A DNA stretch of 40,426 nucleotides from Larkinella sp. C7 (GTDB lineage Bacteria > Bacteroidota > Bacteroidia > Cytophagales > Spirosomataceae): positions 1 to 40,426 of the forward strand of contig NZ_VBSL01000026.1 of assembly GCF_006149005.1 (NCBI RefSeq), read 5' to 3'. The notes under the pieces are model-generated. The model did not search any database. It was not told the origin of the DNA and was given only the letters and a program-made list of their open reading frames with translations. The position numbers and the translations under genes were made by a program. Each line of letters begins with the position of its first letter. Position 1 is the first letter of the stretch. Below are positions 25,027 to 33,894 of the stretch, piece after piece.

Positions 25027-26202
25027 ATGTATAAAACTATTAAATACCGTTCCTTGCTTATCATTTGCGGCCTGTTGTGGTGGGCCATCGGTTGCGGTAT
25101 ATCCACCTCCCCAGAAGGGCAACCTAAGCAAAATGCATCAGCACCTCACACTGGCCACAAAACCCATAAGATTGGACCGGAAACTCATCCAGCCATAGAA
25201 GGTGATACGTTACATTTGGAAGCCTTGCCAAGCTTATTGGCTGCTTTAAAATTAGATACGGCGAAACAGAAGTCTATTTCTCAGTTCGACAACTTGGTGG
25301 GCATAGCTGCTGTGGATCAGGAAGCCATAACCGTCGTAAGTGCCCGGGTGAAAGGAAGAATTGAAAAACTTTTTGTGCGAAACCCGGGGATAGCTGTGAT
25401 GAAAGGTCAGGCACTCTACCAAATATATAGTGAGGAGTTATTGATTTACATCAATGAATACCGTTTCGCCCTTCAGCAGTTGGCTAATGTTGCACCTACT
25501 AGCCAACTGGTAAGTAGGCGAATTCAGGAAGGAGCTAAACGAAAATTACTATTGTGGGGCCTCACCGAATACCAAGTCCACCAAATTGCCAGCACAAATA
25601 CGCCACCTGCTATTATTACTTATTATAGTCCTGCTTCGGGCTACCTGATAGATTTACAGGTGAAAGAAGGACAGTACGTAGAAATTGGATCTCCCCTTTT
25701 CACACTGGCCGATTTGCAGACACTGTGGATTGAAACTCAACTCTATTCCAACGAGGTGCAGTATATGGATCAACAGCCAAAAGTAACGCTCCATTTCGAA
25801 GCTTCCCCCTCCCGGATCTACGTTGGCAAGTTGGTGTTTAACAATCCCAAATTGGAGGAAAATCAAAAAATAAACCTGGCCCGTTTCCGGATCGTCAATA
25901 CTGACTTAAAAATAAAGCCTGGGATGATGGCCTACGTGAATTTTAATCGAAACGGAAGAAGGGCGTTGGTCATTCCGAAGTCCTCGTTAGTTATTGGCAC
26001 GATGACCGTGGCATGGGTAAAAACCGGCGAGGGAATGTTTGAACGCCGAATGCTTCAAACGGGGATTGAGAATAAGCAAGAAGTAGAAGTAGTTAAAGGT
26101 ATTCATGATGGAGAAATAGTGGTTACTTCGGGAGGATACTTGCTCAGTGGTGAACTTACGCTCCGACAAGGTGGATTGAAAGGACATTCTCACTCTCAAT
26201 AG
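25027..26202 (+). CDS. cusB: CusB-type adaptor 2b (lipoprotein with short His-rich N-terminus)
   Basis: A 391-residue membrane-fusion lipoprotein (WWAIGC, lipid Cys23). A short His segment (HTGHKTHKIGPETHP, about residues 42-56) stands where adaptor 1b has its heavy-metal-binding domain. The core contains VVSARVKGRIEKLFVRNPGIAVMKGQALYQIYSEELL and VKEGQYVEIGSPLFTLADLQTLWIETQLY. It matches adaptor 1b but has neither the CPMHP domain nor DUF3347. The C-terminus ends in GHSHSQ. Thus each of the two Cus operons carries one adaptor of each type, and operon 2 has the trimmed versions. The end overlaps the minus-strand ORF at 26196 by seven bases. Confidence 0.8.
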   Translation: MYKTIKYRSLLIICGLLWWAIGCGISTSPEGQPKQNASAPHTGHKTHKIGPETHPAIEGDTLHLEALPSLLAALKLDTAKQKSISQFDNLVGIAAVDQEAITVVSARVKGRIEKLFVRNPGIAVMKGQALYQIYSEELLIYINEYRFALQQLANVAPTSQLVSRRIQEGAKRKLLLWGLTEYQVHQIASTNTPPAIITYYSPASGYLIDLQVKEGQYVEIGSPLFTLADLQTLWIETQLYSNEVQYMDQQPKVTLHFEASPSRIYVGKLVFNNPKLEENQKINLARFRIVNTDLKIKPGMMAYVNFNRNGRRALVIPKSSLVIGTMTVAWVKTGEGMFERRMLQTGIENKQEVEVVKGIHDGEIVVTSGGYLLSGELTLRQGGLKGHSHSQ

Positions 26203-26402
26203 TCAACTCTAACCTGCTCTACTTCTATGACAACGTAATGACCTGCCTCAACTGTACCTAAAATAATCAACAGGTCCAAGTCGATACCGAGTTCACGAGC
26301 CGCTTCCTGAAAGGAGTTTTTTGCATAGGATAACTCGACCGGTCCGCCGGCCCGGTGCCATTTCTTTAAATACTTCCGGTCCGCCGGTGCGGTCAAATAC
26401 AC
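26196..26402 (-). CDS. Doubtful small ORF, 68 residues
   Basis: An open frame convergent with adaptor 2b and overlapping its last seven bases. The predicted peptide has a basic start (RKYLKKWHRAGGP) and an acidic, hydrophobic end (ELGIDLDLLIILGTVEAGHYVVIEVEQVRVDY). I recognise no family. A repeated 11-mer CGGTCCGCCGG (near 26340 and 26378) lies inside it. Another frame starting at 26414 gives MKKRRVFDRTGGPEVF, which resembles the start of quinone oxidoreductases, so this DNA may be a decayed gene of that kind. Treat it as uncertain. Confidence 0.25.
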   Translation of the reverse strand: MYLTAPADRKYLKKWHRAGGPVELSYAKNSFQEAARELGIDLDLLIILGTVEAGHYVVIEVEQVRVDY

Positions 26403-26614
26403 GCCTTTTTTTCATGGCTACTTTTAGATTTGTCCCAAATCTGCCTAAAAAAAGTCTCCAGTCAAATGTAGCAAGTCCACATGAGAGGTGAGATTCAGAT
26501 TCGACACGGATCGGTTTGCCACGCTAAATCTACCGCCAATACCCACTTTTTAGTGCGACGATTGGCAAAGTCACAAAAACAGTTAACCTAATTTTAAACT
26601 CACTCTTACGATTA
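26403..26614. other. Intergenic region between Cus operon 2 and the CopB-type ATPase
   Basis: Together with the doubtful ORF this is a 412-base gap between converging genes. No clear terminator hairpin or operator was found. Confidence 0.4.
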
Positions 26615-29068
26615 TTAATTTATCTCACGTTTTAATAATTGGGCGTTCAACGCCACAATCACCGTGCTGGCGCTCATCAGGACAGCACCCAGCGCCGGGC
26701 TTAGGACAAAATTGGGGTATAAAACCCCGGCAGCCAATGGAATAGCGACCACATTATACCCGGTGGCCCAAATAAGATTTTGAATCATTTTTCGGTAAGT
26801 GGCTTTGCCGAACTCAACCAGATTGGTAATATCGGTAGGATTGCTGTTGACCAATATAATGTCGGCGGTTTCTGCCGCTACATCCGTTCCCGACCCAACG
26901 GCGATGCCCACATTGGCTTGTGCCAGGGCCGGTGCATCATTGACCCCATCACCCGTCATTGCCACAAATTGACCTTTTTGCTGTAAGTCTTTTACAATTC
27001 GAACTTTTTGATCCGGCAACACCTCAGCAAAAACCCCATCCAGACCCAATTCCTTTGCCACGGCATCGGCCACTTTTTGATTATCACCCGTCGCCATATA
27101 GACCTTGATACCCGCTTCCTGCAAACGTTGTACGGCTTCTTTAGAGTTTGATCGAATCGTATCAGCCAGTGCAATGAATCCGGTTACTTTTTGATCTTGG
27201 AGTACAAAAACCACAGTTTCCGCTTCGCTGCTATTGGCGTCTTTGGGCAATTCGATCCCATGTTCTTTTAAGTAGCCGGGACTAACTACGGCCACTTTTT
27301 TTCCATCCACGGTGGCTGAAATGCCCTTCCCCGTAATCGACTGAAAGTCACTAATGGAAAGTGGTGCCAGGTTACGGGTCTTTGCTTCCCGTACAATACC
27401 CTGGGCGATGGGGTGTTGCGATTGTTGCTCCAGGGCTGTGGCTGTGCGAAGCAATGCCGTTTCATCTACCTGATCCACGAATGAAACGACGCGGGTCACA
27501 CCGAATTGCCCTTCCGTTAAGGTGCCTGTTTTATCGAAAACCATCGCTGTTATTTTACGGGACTCTTCAAAAGCTGTTCGGTTTCGGATCAACAAACCTT
27601 TTTGCGCGGAAATAGCGGTGGAAATTGCCACGACCAGGGGAATCGCCACTCCCAGGGCATGCGGACAGGACGTAACCATGACGGTCACCATTCGTTCGAC
27701 AGCAAATGCCATATCCTTGCCGCTGAACAGCCAGAACAATAGTGTAATGACCCCTACGGTTAAAGAAATTAGGGTTAACCATCCGGCAGCCCGGTCGGCC
27801 AGCGTTTGAGTTTGGGATTTCGCACCCTGAGCCTCCTGAATCAGCTTAACAACCTTGTTGAGGTAACTGTCTGCCCCTTGGTGGGTTACTTTCACTTTTA
27901 GAGCGCCTTCGCCATTGATGCCCCCGGCTATGACGGTATCTTGTTGCTCTTTCTGCACCGGCACACTCTCACCCGTCAGCATACTTTCATTGACAAAGCT
28001 GTTCCCTTCAACCACCTCACCATCGGTCGGAATCCGCTCACCGGGACGTACCAAAACAATATCACCAATGGTAAGCTGGTCAACTTTGACGTCACGAATT
28101 CCATCGCCATTCACTAAATGGGCATCGGAAGGAAGCATTTTAACAATCAATTCCAGTGAGCGTGAGGCTCCGGCAACGGATTTCATTTCCAGGTAATGGC
28201 CCAGTAACATAATATCAATCAGGGTAGCCAGCTCCCAAAAGAAATCCATGCCCGGCAGAATACCCAGGGCGACCACCATGCTGTAGGTGTAGGCTGCGGT
28301 TATAGCGACCGCTACCAGGGTCATCATTCCGGGTTGACGCCTGCGGATCTCACTGATCAAACCGGTCAGAAACGGCCAGCCACCGTAAAAATAAATGATC
28401 GTTGCCAAGCTCATGACGATCCAGTCGCGATAGAGAAAATCCAGGTGATAGCCCGCCACTTCCTGAAACATCATGGAAAAGGCAATGACGGGTACAGAAA
28501 GAACCAGGCATACCCAAAATCGACGCAGAAAATCGGCGATCATGGCACCGTGATCATGGCCGGTATGTCCCTCATGATTCATTGAACTCCCATGGGAATG
28601 GGAATGACTCTGGTGGTGATCATGATTCATCACGTCGACTTTCCCTACGCTACCAGGGTCCGTGTCCATCGGACCGCTGTGATCATCATGCCCAATATGC
28701 TGTTGGGACTGCTGCACAGCGGGCGGCTCCTTGAGGTGATCGGGTGTTTGGTTTGGATTATTTTTCCGAGTATCGTGGGCAACTGGTGCTTCTCCCTCCG
28801 CGGCCTGGTGATGCGAGCCATGATGGGGGTGCGTGGTCGTTTCATTCCCCTTTTCGACTTCCATCAGATGAAATGACCCTACAGTAGAAACTACCTGCTG
28901 AAGTTCCGCCAAGATGGGATGTTTTTCAACGGTAACGAATACCTGGGGCGGATTTAACGTAACCTCCGCATCCAGTATGTCGGGGTGTTTTTGGAGAGCA
29001 ACCCGAACTGCTTCCACTTCATGGGGTTTGGACAAGCCATGCAACCAATAGTGATGTTGAAGTTTCAT
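26615..29068 (-). CDS. copB: CopB-type heavy-metal P-type ATPase (CPH motif)
   Basis: An 817-residue P1B ATPase. Residues about 1-65 are an HMA-like fold without CxxC (HGLSKPHEVEAV, VFVTVEKHP). Residues 78-180 are His/Asp-rich (HPHHGSHH, MNHDHHQSHSHSHGSSMNHEGHTGHDHG written here in parts: MNHDHHQSH, SHSHGSSMNHEGHTG). Then come the membrane domain with the ion motif SCPHALG (about 466), the phosphorylation site DKTGTLTEG (about 510), HP in QSQHPIAQ, TGDN and GDGVNDAPAL. CPH marks the CopB (P1B-3) group, which exports Cu(II)/Cu(I)/Ag(I). ATG 29068 begins the HMA-like fold; an in-frame alternative at 29125 adds residues that overlap the promoter. Operator S6 precedes it. Confidence 0.9.
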   Translation of the reverse strand: MKLQHHYWLHGLSKPHEVEAVRVALQKHPDILDAEVTLNPPQVFVTVEKHPILAELQQVVSTVGSFHLMEVEKGNETTTHPHHGSHHQAAEGEAPVAHDTRKNNPNQTPDHLKEPPAVQQSQQHIGHDDHSGPMDTDPGSVGKVDVMNHDHHQSHSHSHGSSMNHEGHTGHDHGAMIADFLRRFWVCLVLSVPVIAFSMMFQEVAGYHLDFLYRDWIVMSLATIIYFYGGWPFLTGLISEIRRRQPGMMTLVAVAITAAYTYSMVVALGILPGMDFFWELATLIDIMLLGHYLEMKSVAGASRSLELIVKMLPSDAHLVNGDGIRDVKVDQLTIGDIVLVRPGERIPTDGEVVEGNSFVNESMLTGESVPVQKEQQDTVIAGGINGEGALKVKVTHQGADSYLNKVVKLIQEAQGAKSQTQTLADRAAGWLTLISLTVGVITLLFWLFSGKDMAFAVERMVTVMVTSCPHALGVAIPLVVAISTAISAQKGLLIRNRTAFEESRKITAMVFDKTGTLTEGQFGVTRVVSFVDQVDETALLRTATALEQQSQHPIAQGIVREAKTRNLAPLSISDFQSITGKGISATVDGKKVAVVSPGYLKEHGIELPKDANSSEAETVVFVLQDQKVTGFIALADTIRSNSKEAVQRLQEAGIKVYMATGDNQKVADAVAKELGLDGVFAEVLPDQKVRIVKDLQQKGQFVAMTGDGVNDAPALAQANVGIAVGSGTDVAAETADIILVNSNPTDITNLVEFGKATYRKMIQNLIWATGYNVVAIPLAAGVLYPNFVLSPALGAVLMSASTVIVALNAQLLKREIN

Positions 29069-29100
29069 CTTGGAATCGAGTATGACAATGATTCGATATA

Positions 29101-29161
29101 CAAAGTAACTCGAAAGAGGGGCCAATTGCTTTACAAGGTTCGGGCTCTCACTTATAAAATT
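29101..29161 (-). promoter_or_regulatory. Direct-repeat operator S6 plus -7 box, for the CopB-type ATPase
   Basis: Read on the minus strand: AATTTTATAA (29161-29152) and AACCTTGTAA (29140-29131) start 21 bp apart. A 22-bp spacer leads to TTACTTTG (29108-29101), one base off TAnnTTTG. The ATPase start is at 29068. Confidence 0.7.
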
Positions 29162-29233
29162 TTTGCCTATGTTTTTTATTTCGACGACCTACATCCTTGT
29201 AATTCAAAATAGCTTATCGTATCAAGTAGCTAT

Positions 29234-29294
29234 AATCTTATAAGTTACACACAAAATTTTACAACAGTACATAAACTAGGTCGGTATACATTTG
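29234..29294 (+). promoter_or_regulatory. Direct-repeat operator S7 plus -7 box, for HMA-AraC regulator 3
   Basis: Half-sites AATCTTATAA (29234-29243) and AATTTTACAA (29255-29264) start 21 bp apart. A 22-bp spacer leads to TACATTTG (29287-29294). The regulator start at 29486 is 191 bases away, leaving a long leader. S6 and S7 are divergent and 72 bases apart. Confidence 0.7.
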
Positions 29295-29318
29295 TAGTGG
29301 CAAACCAGCTTCAAAACC

Positions 29319-29348
29319 ATGCAGCATATCAGCCACTGTTGCCCTTGA
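29319..29348 (+). CDS. Possible leader peptide MQHISHCCP
   Basis: A nine-codon ORF (ATG 29319, TGA 29346-29348) lies 24 bases after the S7 -7 box, within the long leader of the HMA-AraC gene. It encodes two His and a Cys-Cys pair, an enriched set for so short a peptide. It may be a copper- or cysteine-responsive leader or chance. No clear alternative hairpins were worked out. Confidence 0.3.
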   Translation: MQHISHCCP

Positions 29349-29485
29349 TATAAGCATTTTGAATGAGTTCTATGGCCCAATTTCAAGATCAGACAATTGC
29401 TTGATAATAGCTATGCCAGATGGCAACTCTTATTACCGATTAATGTGCAGTTCTTCAACGTAGACTTGGCTTAAAATTAAAGGGG

Positions 29486-30070
29486 ATGAATACAGAATTG
29501 CGGATACGGGGTATGGTTTGCGGACGATGCATCCAAGCCGTCGAAGGGGAATTGAAGGCCTTGGGGTTGGTACCAACCGACGTTCAACTAGGTGTGGCAA
29601 CCGTCTCCTCTATCAATACGAAGCAGTTACACGAACTCAGTAAGCGATTAGAGACCTTGGGATTTTCCTTATTGGTTGATCGGAAGGCTGAACTCATTCA
29701 ACTGGTAAAAGACCTCATCCAAGAAACCTTGCAACGATATGATTTAGGTGACAATAAAGTCCGTTATTCCGACCTGCTTGAAGAGAAAGCGGGTGTGGAC
29801 TACGACACATTAAGCTCGCTATTTTCTGGGTATGAGGGGATTACAATTGAAAAATACACCATTGAAAAAAGACTTGACAAAGTAAAAGAATGGCTGGTTT
29901 ACTCTGACCTGACCCTATCGGAAATTGCCTATCGAACCGGTTTCAGTAGTCTCCAGCATTTGTCAAACCAATTTAAACAACTCACGGGATTGTCTCCTTC
30001 TCACTTTAAAATGATTAAAGCAGAACGCGATGAAATTCGCCATCGAATAGCGGAACACATGAACTCTTAG
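29486..30070 (+). CDS. HMA-AraC fusion regulator 3 (predicted metal-sensing activator)
   Basis: A 194-residue protein with an HMA domain at 1-68 (metal loop MVCGRCIQAV, C12 and C15) and an AraC domain at about 98-185. The AraC part shows YSDLLEEKAGVDYDTLSSLF, then KRLDKVKEWLVYSDLTLSEIAYRTGFSS and FKQLTGLSPSHFK. It is the closest relative here of regulator 1 (5025-5591). It sits between the two P-type ATPase genes and has its own operator S7, so autoregulation is likely (inference). AraC activators bind direct repeats with the same 21-bp period seen at the S sites (established for AraC at araI). No sensor kinase is present in the window, which supports a one-component design. Confidence 0.82.
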   Translation: MNTELRIRGMVCGRCIQAVEGELKALGLVPTDVQLGVATVSSINTKQLHELSKRLETLGFSLLVDRKAELIQLVKDLIQETLQRYDLGDNKVRYSDLLEEKAGVDYDTLSSLFSGYEGITIEKYTIEKRLDKVKEWLVYSDLTLSEIAYRTGFSSLQHLSNQFKQLTGLSPSHFKMIKAERDEIRHRIAEHMNS

Positions 30071-30126
30071 GATTATCACCAATAAGAGCTTACTATCCAA
30101 TACAGACCAACCGTACTGAAAATAAA

Positions 30127-30519
30127 ATGGAACCTCAGATCAGCAGAGAAGAATTAGAAGGTATTGAAAAATTTATTGTTAAAGTTAACCATGGCGAATT
30201 GCAACAACAGGTTCAAAAAGGCCATTATTCGCAAGCAGATAGTGATTCGGTTCTATCCGCTATTCGAAAACTGCTGGAATTTGGTGAGAAGCAGATAAAA
30301 AACAGGGCCGATGATTATAAATTGTATCGCACCAATGGCGAAAGCAACCCCATGTTACTACTTGGCCTTGCTATTAATAACCCACAAATGATTCAGGAGC
30401 TAGTCAGCCAATACAGGCTTGCCGAACGAAATGCGGTCAAAGAGAAGTTTTTTTCAATGAAAGTTGCCGATATGACCGGAGCTGATTTAGCACAATTCTT
30501 ACAACTGGTTGGCAAATGA
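30127..30519 (+). CDS. Protein of unknown function between regulator and CopA
   Basis: A 130-residue soluble protein, mostly helical, without signal peptide, cysteine or His clusters. Visible stretches are ISREELEGIEKFIVKVNHGEL, SDSVLSAIRKLLEFGEKQIKNRADDY and EKFFSMKVADMTGADLAQFLQLVGK. It begins 56 bases after the HMA-AraC gene on the same strand and is probably co-transcribed with it from S7. I do not recognise the family. A plausible gene by length, composition and intact frame. Confidence 0.5.
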   Translation: MEPQISREELEGIEKFIVKVNHGELQQQVQKGHYSQADSDSVLSAIRKLLEFGEKQIKNRADDYKLYRTNGESNPMLLLGLAINNPQMIQELVSQYRLAERNAVKEKFFSMKVADMTGADLAQFLQLVGK

Positions 30520-30669
30520 AACCTATTCTATAAACCGGGCAACCTGTATTTAATCTCACACTTTCGATTATGATACCATTCATACTTATTTGTCGAAAAC
30601 GTAAGCCGGTGACTAAAATACCTGGAAGGGCTCATCTCAATTTTGGATAAATGCCTCGATCAATACTTA

Positions 30670-30731
30670 AATATTACAAAATATCTCCCGGTATTATATA
30701 ACGTCCCCACTTGGCCAGCTTAGTAATTTTG
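30670..30731 (+). promoter_or_regulatory. Direct-repeat operator S8 plus -7 box, for the CopA-type ATPase
   Basis: Half-sites AATATTACAA (30670-30679) and TATTATATAA (30692-30701, weak) start 22 bp apart. A 22-bp spacer leads to TAATTTTG (30724-30731). The ATG at 30759 follows by 27 bases. Confidence 0.6.
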
Positions 30732-30758
30732 CCTCATAAAGGTTAAAAGTGAACAGCT

Positions 30759-33041
30759 ATGAAAGTCAATCCTGAAGATATAGCTCCCTCACCGGTCAAA
30801 AACCGAGGGGGTCGAGTTGTGAAAAAAAACTATCCGGTACTTGAAATGACCTGTGCCGCCTGCGCCATCAGTGTGGAATCGATGCTTAAAAATACGCCAG
30901 GCGTCGTTGATGCATCGGTAAACTATGCTAACCAGTCAACGACAGTGGAGTATGACCCCAAAGCGGTGACTCAGCAGACGTTACAGAATGCCATTCGATC
31001 AATCGGTTATGATCTTATTATTGATGAGGAAAATCCCCAGCAGGTACAACAAGAAGCCCAGCAGCGAAACTATAAAGCCTTAAAAAAACGAACTCTTTGG
31101 GCGGTTATCCTCTCGATTCCGGTTGTCGTTATTGGTATGTTCTTTATGGACGGGGACTCCGGATCGCTGCCCTATGCCAACTGGATCATGATGGCCTTAT
31201 CAGCACCAGTGGTATTCTACCTGGGCCGCCCGTTTTTTGTCAATGCCTGGAAACAGGCTCGTCACGGAAAGGCCAATATGGATACGCTGGTCGCCCTTTC
31301 AACCGGAATCGCTTTTCTGTTTAGTGTTTTTAACACTGTCAATCCTGATTTCTGGCATAGCCGCGGAGTCCATCCACACGTCTATTATGAAGCGGCAGCG
31401 GTCGTCATTGCCTTTATCTCACTGGGAAAGTTACTGGAGGAACAAGCCAAATCCAATACATCATCGGCCTTGAAGAAACTCATGGGCCTGCAACCTAAAA
31501 CGATACGTATTATCGAAGAGGGGACCGAGCGCGAAATACCGATTGCCCAGGTCCGGGTTGGACAAATCGTAATTGTGAGACCCGGCGAAAAAATTCCGGT
31601 GGATGGCGTCGTTTATTCAGGTTACTCGTATGTTGACGAAAGCATGATTTCCGGCGAGCCGGTACCCGTCGAAAAAAAGGAAGGTGAAAAGGTTTTTGCC
31701 GGAACCATCAATCAAAAAGGGGCTTTCCGATTCCAAGCCGAAAAGGTAGGTGGCGATACCATACTGGCCCAAATCATTCGAATGGTTCAGGAAGCGCAAG
31801 GTAGTAAAGCCCCGGTCCAGAAGTTGGTAGACCGAATCGCAGGCATCTTTGTTCCGGTGGTGATTGGAATTGCGCTCCTAACATTTGTCACCTGGATGAT
31901 TGTTGGTGGTGATAATGCGTTTACCCATGCTTTACTAACGTCAGTCACGGTCCTGGTGATTGCCTGCCCATGTGCCCTGGGGCTGGCTACTCCAACGGCC
32001 ATCATGGTTGGTGTTGGCAAAGGAGCCGAAAACAACATCCTCATTAAAGATGCAGAAAGCCTCGAACTAGGCTATAAAGTAAATGCCGTGATTCTAGATA
32101 AGACGGGAACCATCACGGAAGGCCGACCAAAAGTAACCGATCTGGAATGGTTTATGCCCAAAACAACCACTACTTACCTTCATGAAGTATTGTTCGCCCT
32201 GGAAGCTCAATCGGAACACCCGCTTGCGGAAGCGGTACTGGAAAGATTGAAAGCGGATGGCATCAAAGGAGCTCAGTTGGATGGCTTTGAGAGCCTAACG
32301 GGTCGCGGTGTCACGGGTTATTATCAGGGAGAGAAATACTTCGTTGGCAATCCCCGCTTGCTGGCAGAGGAAGGAATTAAGACGATTCCGCAGGCGAATG
32401 AGTTGGCTGATCGCTGGCAGAATCAGGCAAAAACGGTCGTTTATTTCTTCGATAAAACCTCCGTCAAAGCCATCATTGCGATCGCCGATCCCATCAAAGA
32501 GACTTCCCGGTTAGCCATTCAGACCTTGCAACGCCGTGGTATCGAGGTCTATATGATGACGGGTGATAATCGGCAAACGGCATCGGCTGTGGCGCAGGAA
32601 GTAGGTGTTACAGACTTCCGTGCTGAAGCCTTACCGAATGATAAAGCCGAATTTGTCAAACAGCTACAAAGCCAAGGAAAAGTGGTGGCGATGGTTGGGG
32701 ATGGCATTAATGACTCCCAGGCACTGGCGCAAGCGGATGTGAGTATCGCGATGGGACGCGGATCAGATATTGCCATGGATGTCGCCAAGATGACGTTGAT
32801 TACGTCCGATTTAGGAAGTATCCCAAAGGCATTACAACTCTCGAAAAAAACCGTGCAGACCATTCGGCAAAATCTATTTTGGGCCTTTATCTATAACGTG
32901 ATTGGCATTCCTATCGCGGCTGGTCTCCTTTTTCCGTTTAATGGCTTTTTGCTCAACCCCATGATTGCCGGGGCAGCTATGGCTTTAAGCTCCGTTTCGG
33001 TGGTTACCAACAGTCTAAGACTTAAGGTAACTAAGTTATAA
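30759..33041 (+). CDS. copA: Copper-exporting P-type ATPase, CopA type
   Basis: A 760-residue P1B-1 ATPase that exports Cu(I)/Ag(I) from the cytosol. Order of parts: one HMA domain at about 23-92 ([13 protein letters not shown]32 and C35); membrane helices; the actuator motif [13 protein letters not shown]; the ion site [11 protein letters not shown] (about 400); DKTGTITEG (about 447); [10 protein letters not shown] in the nucleotide domain; TGDN; and [11 protein letters not shown]. Helices 7 and 8 carry the P1B-1 residues YN (FIYNVIGIP) and MxxSS (MALSSVSV). Length and order are normal. It stands alone under operator S8. The CSGC chaperone at 6693-6914 is its likely Cu(I) donor (inference). 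Confidence 0.95.
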   Translation: MKVNPEDIAPSPVKNRGGRVVKKNYPVLEMTCAACAISVESMLKNTPGVVDASVNYANQSTTVEYDPKAVTQQTLQNAIRSIGYDLIIDEENPQQVQQEAQQRNYKALKKRTLWAVILSIPVVVIGMFFMDGDSGSLPYANWIMMALSAPVVFYLGRPFFVNAWKQARHGKANMDTLVALSTGIAFLFSVFNTVNPDFWHSRGVHPHVYYEAAAVVIAFISLGKLLEEQAKSNTSSALKKLMGLQPKTIRIIEEGTEREIPIAQVRVGQIVIVRPGEKIPVDGVVYSGYSYVDESMISGEPVPVEKKEGEKVFAGTINQKGAFRFQAEKVGGDTILAQIIRMVQEAQGSKAPVQKLVDRIAGIFVPVVIGIALLTFVTWMIVGGDNAFTHALLTSVTVLVIACPCALGLATPTAIMVGVGKGAENNILIKDAESLELGYKVNAVILDKTGTITEGRPKVTDLEWFMPKTTTTYLHEVLFALEAQSEHPLAEAVLERLKADGIKGAQLDGFESLTGRGVTGYYQGEKYFVGNPRLLAEEGIKTIPQANELADRWQNQAKTVVYFFDKTSVKAIIAIADPIKETSRLAIQTLQRRGIEVYMMTGDNRQTASAVAQEVGVTDFRAEALPNDKAEFVKQLQSQGKVVAMVGDGINDSQALAQADVSIAMGRGSDIAMDVAKMTLITSDLGSIPKALQLSKKTVQTIRQNLFWAFIYNVIGIPIAAGLLFPFNGFLLNPMIAGAAMALSSVSVVTNSLRLKVTKL

Positions 33042-33047
33042 GGGAGT

Positions 33048-33079
33048 AATTTTGTAATCTTTAACGCTAAATATTACAA
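33048..33079 (+). promoter_or_regulatory. Direct-repeat operator S9, apparently without a working -7 box
   Basis: Half-sites AATTTTGTAA (33048-33057) and AATATTACAA (33070-33079) start 22 bp apart, just after the copA stop. At the expected position (33102) the sequence is AATCAGCT, not TAnnTTTG. A strong terminator follows at 33171-33211 and then a decayed ORF, so the target gene may be lost. Confidence 0.5.
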
Positions 33080-33170
33080 GCCGTTTAGCAGGACACTTTT
33101 TAATCAGCTGGGTTATCCTACTGTTCTGATTAGGTAGGGTACGAATCAACCGGCTTATTTACTACATAGA

Positions 33171-33211
33171 AGCGGCACGGGCTGATCACAAGAAGCCTGT
33201 GCTGCTTTTTT
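33171..33211 (+). terminator. Rho-independent terminator
   Basis: Arms AGCGGCACGGGCT (33171-33183) and AGCCTGTGCTGCT (33194-33206) pair over 13 bp with two G-U pairs, and a run of T follows to 33211. It ends the copA transcript after about 130 bases of untranslated RNA. Confidence 0.8.
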
Positions 33212-33231
33212 ATTTTATAGTTTGAATTGGC

Positions 33232-33432
33232 ATGATGAAAATAATCTTACTCCTTATTCTGACTCAGTGAGGTTTGGTCAACTTCTCTTTTGGGCAGTAT
33301 CAGCATCACCCACAGGGTACCGCTCCAACCGACACGACCCGCTCAATAAAAGGAAGAACAGACCGTGGAAAATCTGCCCCGGGATACGAGTTCGGCAGAT
33401 ATGGGTCATTCAAACCAACACGGTGTGATGGA
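33232..33432 (+). pseudogene. Relic of a small exported His/Met-containing protein
   Basis: From ATG 33232 a signal-like start MMKIILLLILTQ meets a stop at 33268-33270. The same frame continues GLVNFSFGQYQHHPQGTAPTD, and a shifted frame then reads DTSSADMGHSNQHGVMDQ. The style (signal peptide, then Thr/Pro/His/Met-rich) fits the copper-binding leaders of Bacteroidota oxidases or DUF305-like proteins. With operator S9 upstream it may be a lost member of the copper set. The identity is not certain. Confidence 0.35.
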
Positions 33433-33603
33433 TCAAATTAAATTGGCTAAACGATTTCACGTCATATTTATAAACACCGTCGTCCTTTGTGCCGAACCAA
33501 AGGTTACCTGCTTAGTCCTGTAGACTACAAAGAACATTGTCAGCGGGTTGTGAGCCTTGAGTTTTTATCAGTTTTGGTTGCCCGGCAGCTATTATTTATG
33601 ATT

Positions 33604-33645
33604 CACTTCCCTTTTCTTCTGACAAGTCAGAAGAAAAGGGAAGTG
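33604..33645. repeat. Perfect 20-bp inverted repeat
   Basis: Arms at 33604-33623 and 33626-33645 (CACTTCCCTTTTCTTCTGAC and its exact complement) are separated only by AA. It lies in gene-poor DNA. A related but shorter pair (CCTTTCTTTT / AAAAGAAAGG) occurs at about 35653-35686. It may be a hairpin element or cruciform-forming repeat. Confidence 0.75.
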
Positions 33646-33894
33646 CAAAAAAGAAAAATCAATAAAGCGGATGCAGGTATGTGTTTCATCATTTTTTCTT
33701 TTTGTCACCAAAGGATTTCAACAAACCTACACGTTTTTTTGCTGGAATCTGGTTCGGGGCTTATAAAACAATGTTAACGAAAAGCAAAAGTAGCTCTTAC
33801 AAAATGATTTGGATTTTTGCCCCTATGTAGTTGGATACTATCCACGTAAAAGCCACTGTCAGACTCAGCAATAGCAACTGGTGATGATTTATCG

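Noticed and set aside
28334-28876. Plus-strand ORFs opposite the CopB-type ATPase
   Set aside because: They are shadows of the His-rich N-terminus of the ATPase.
33487-33777. A 96-residue ORF over the 20-bp inverted repeat
   Set aside because: The frame crosses the perfect hairpin and has a Phe/His/Lys-rich, unnatural composition with no recognisable motif.
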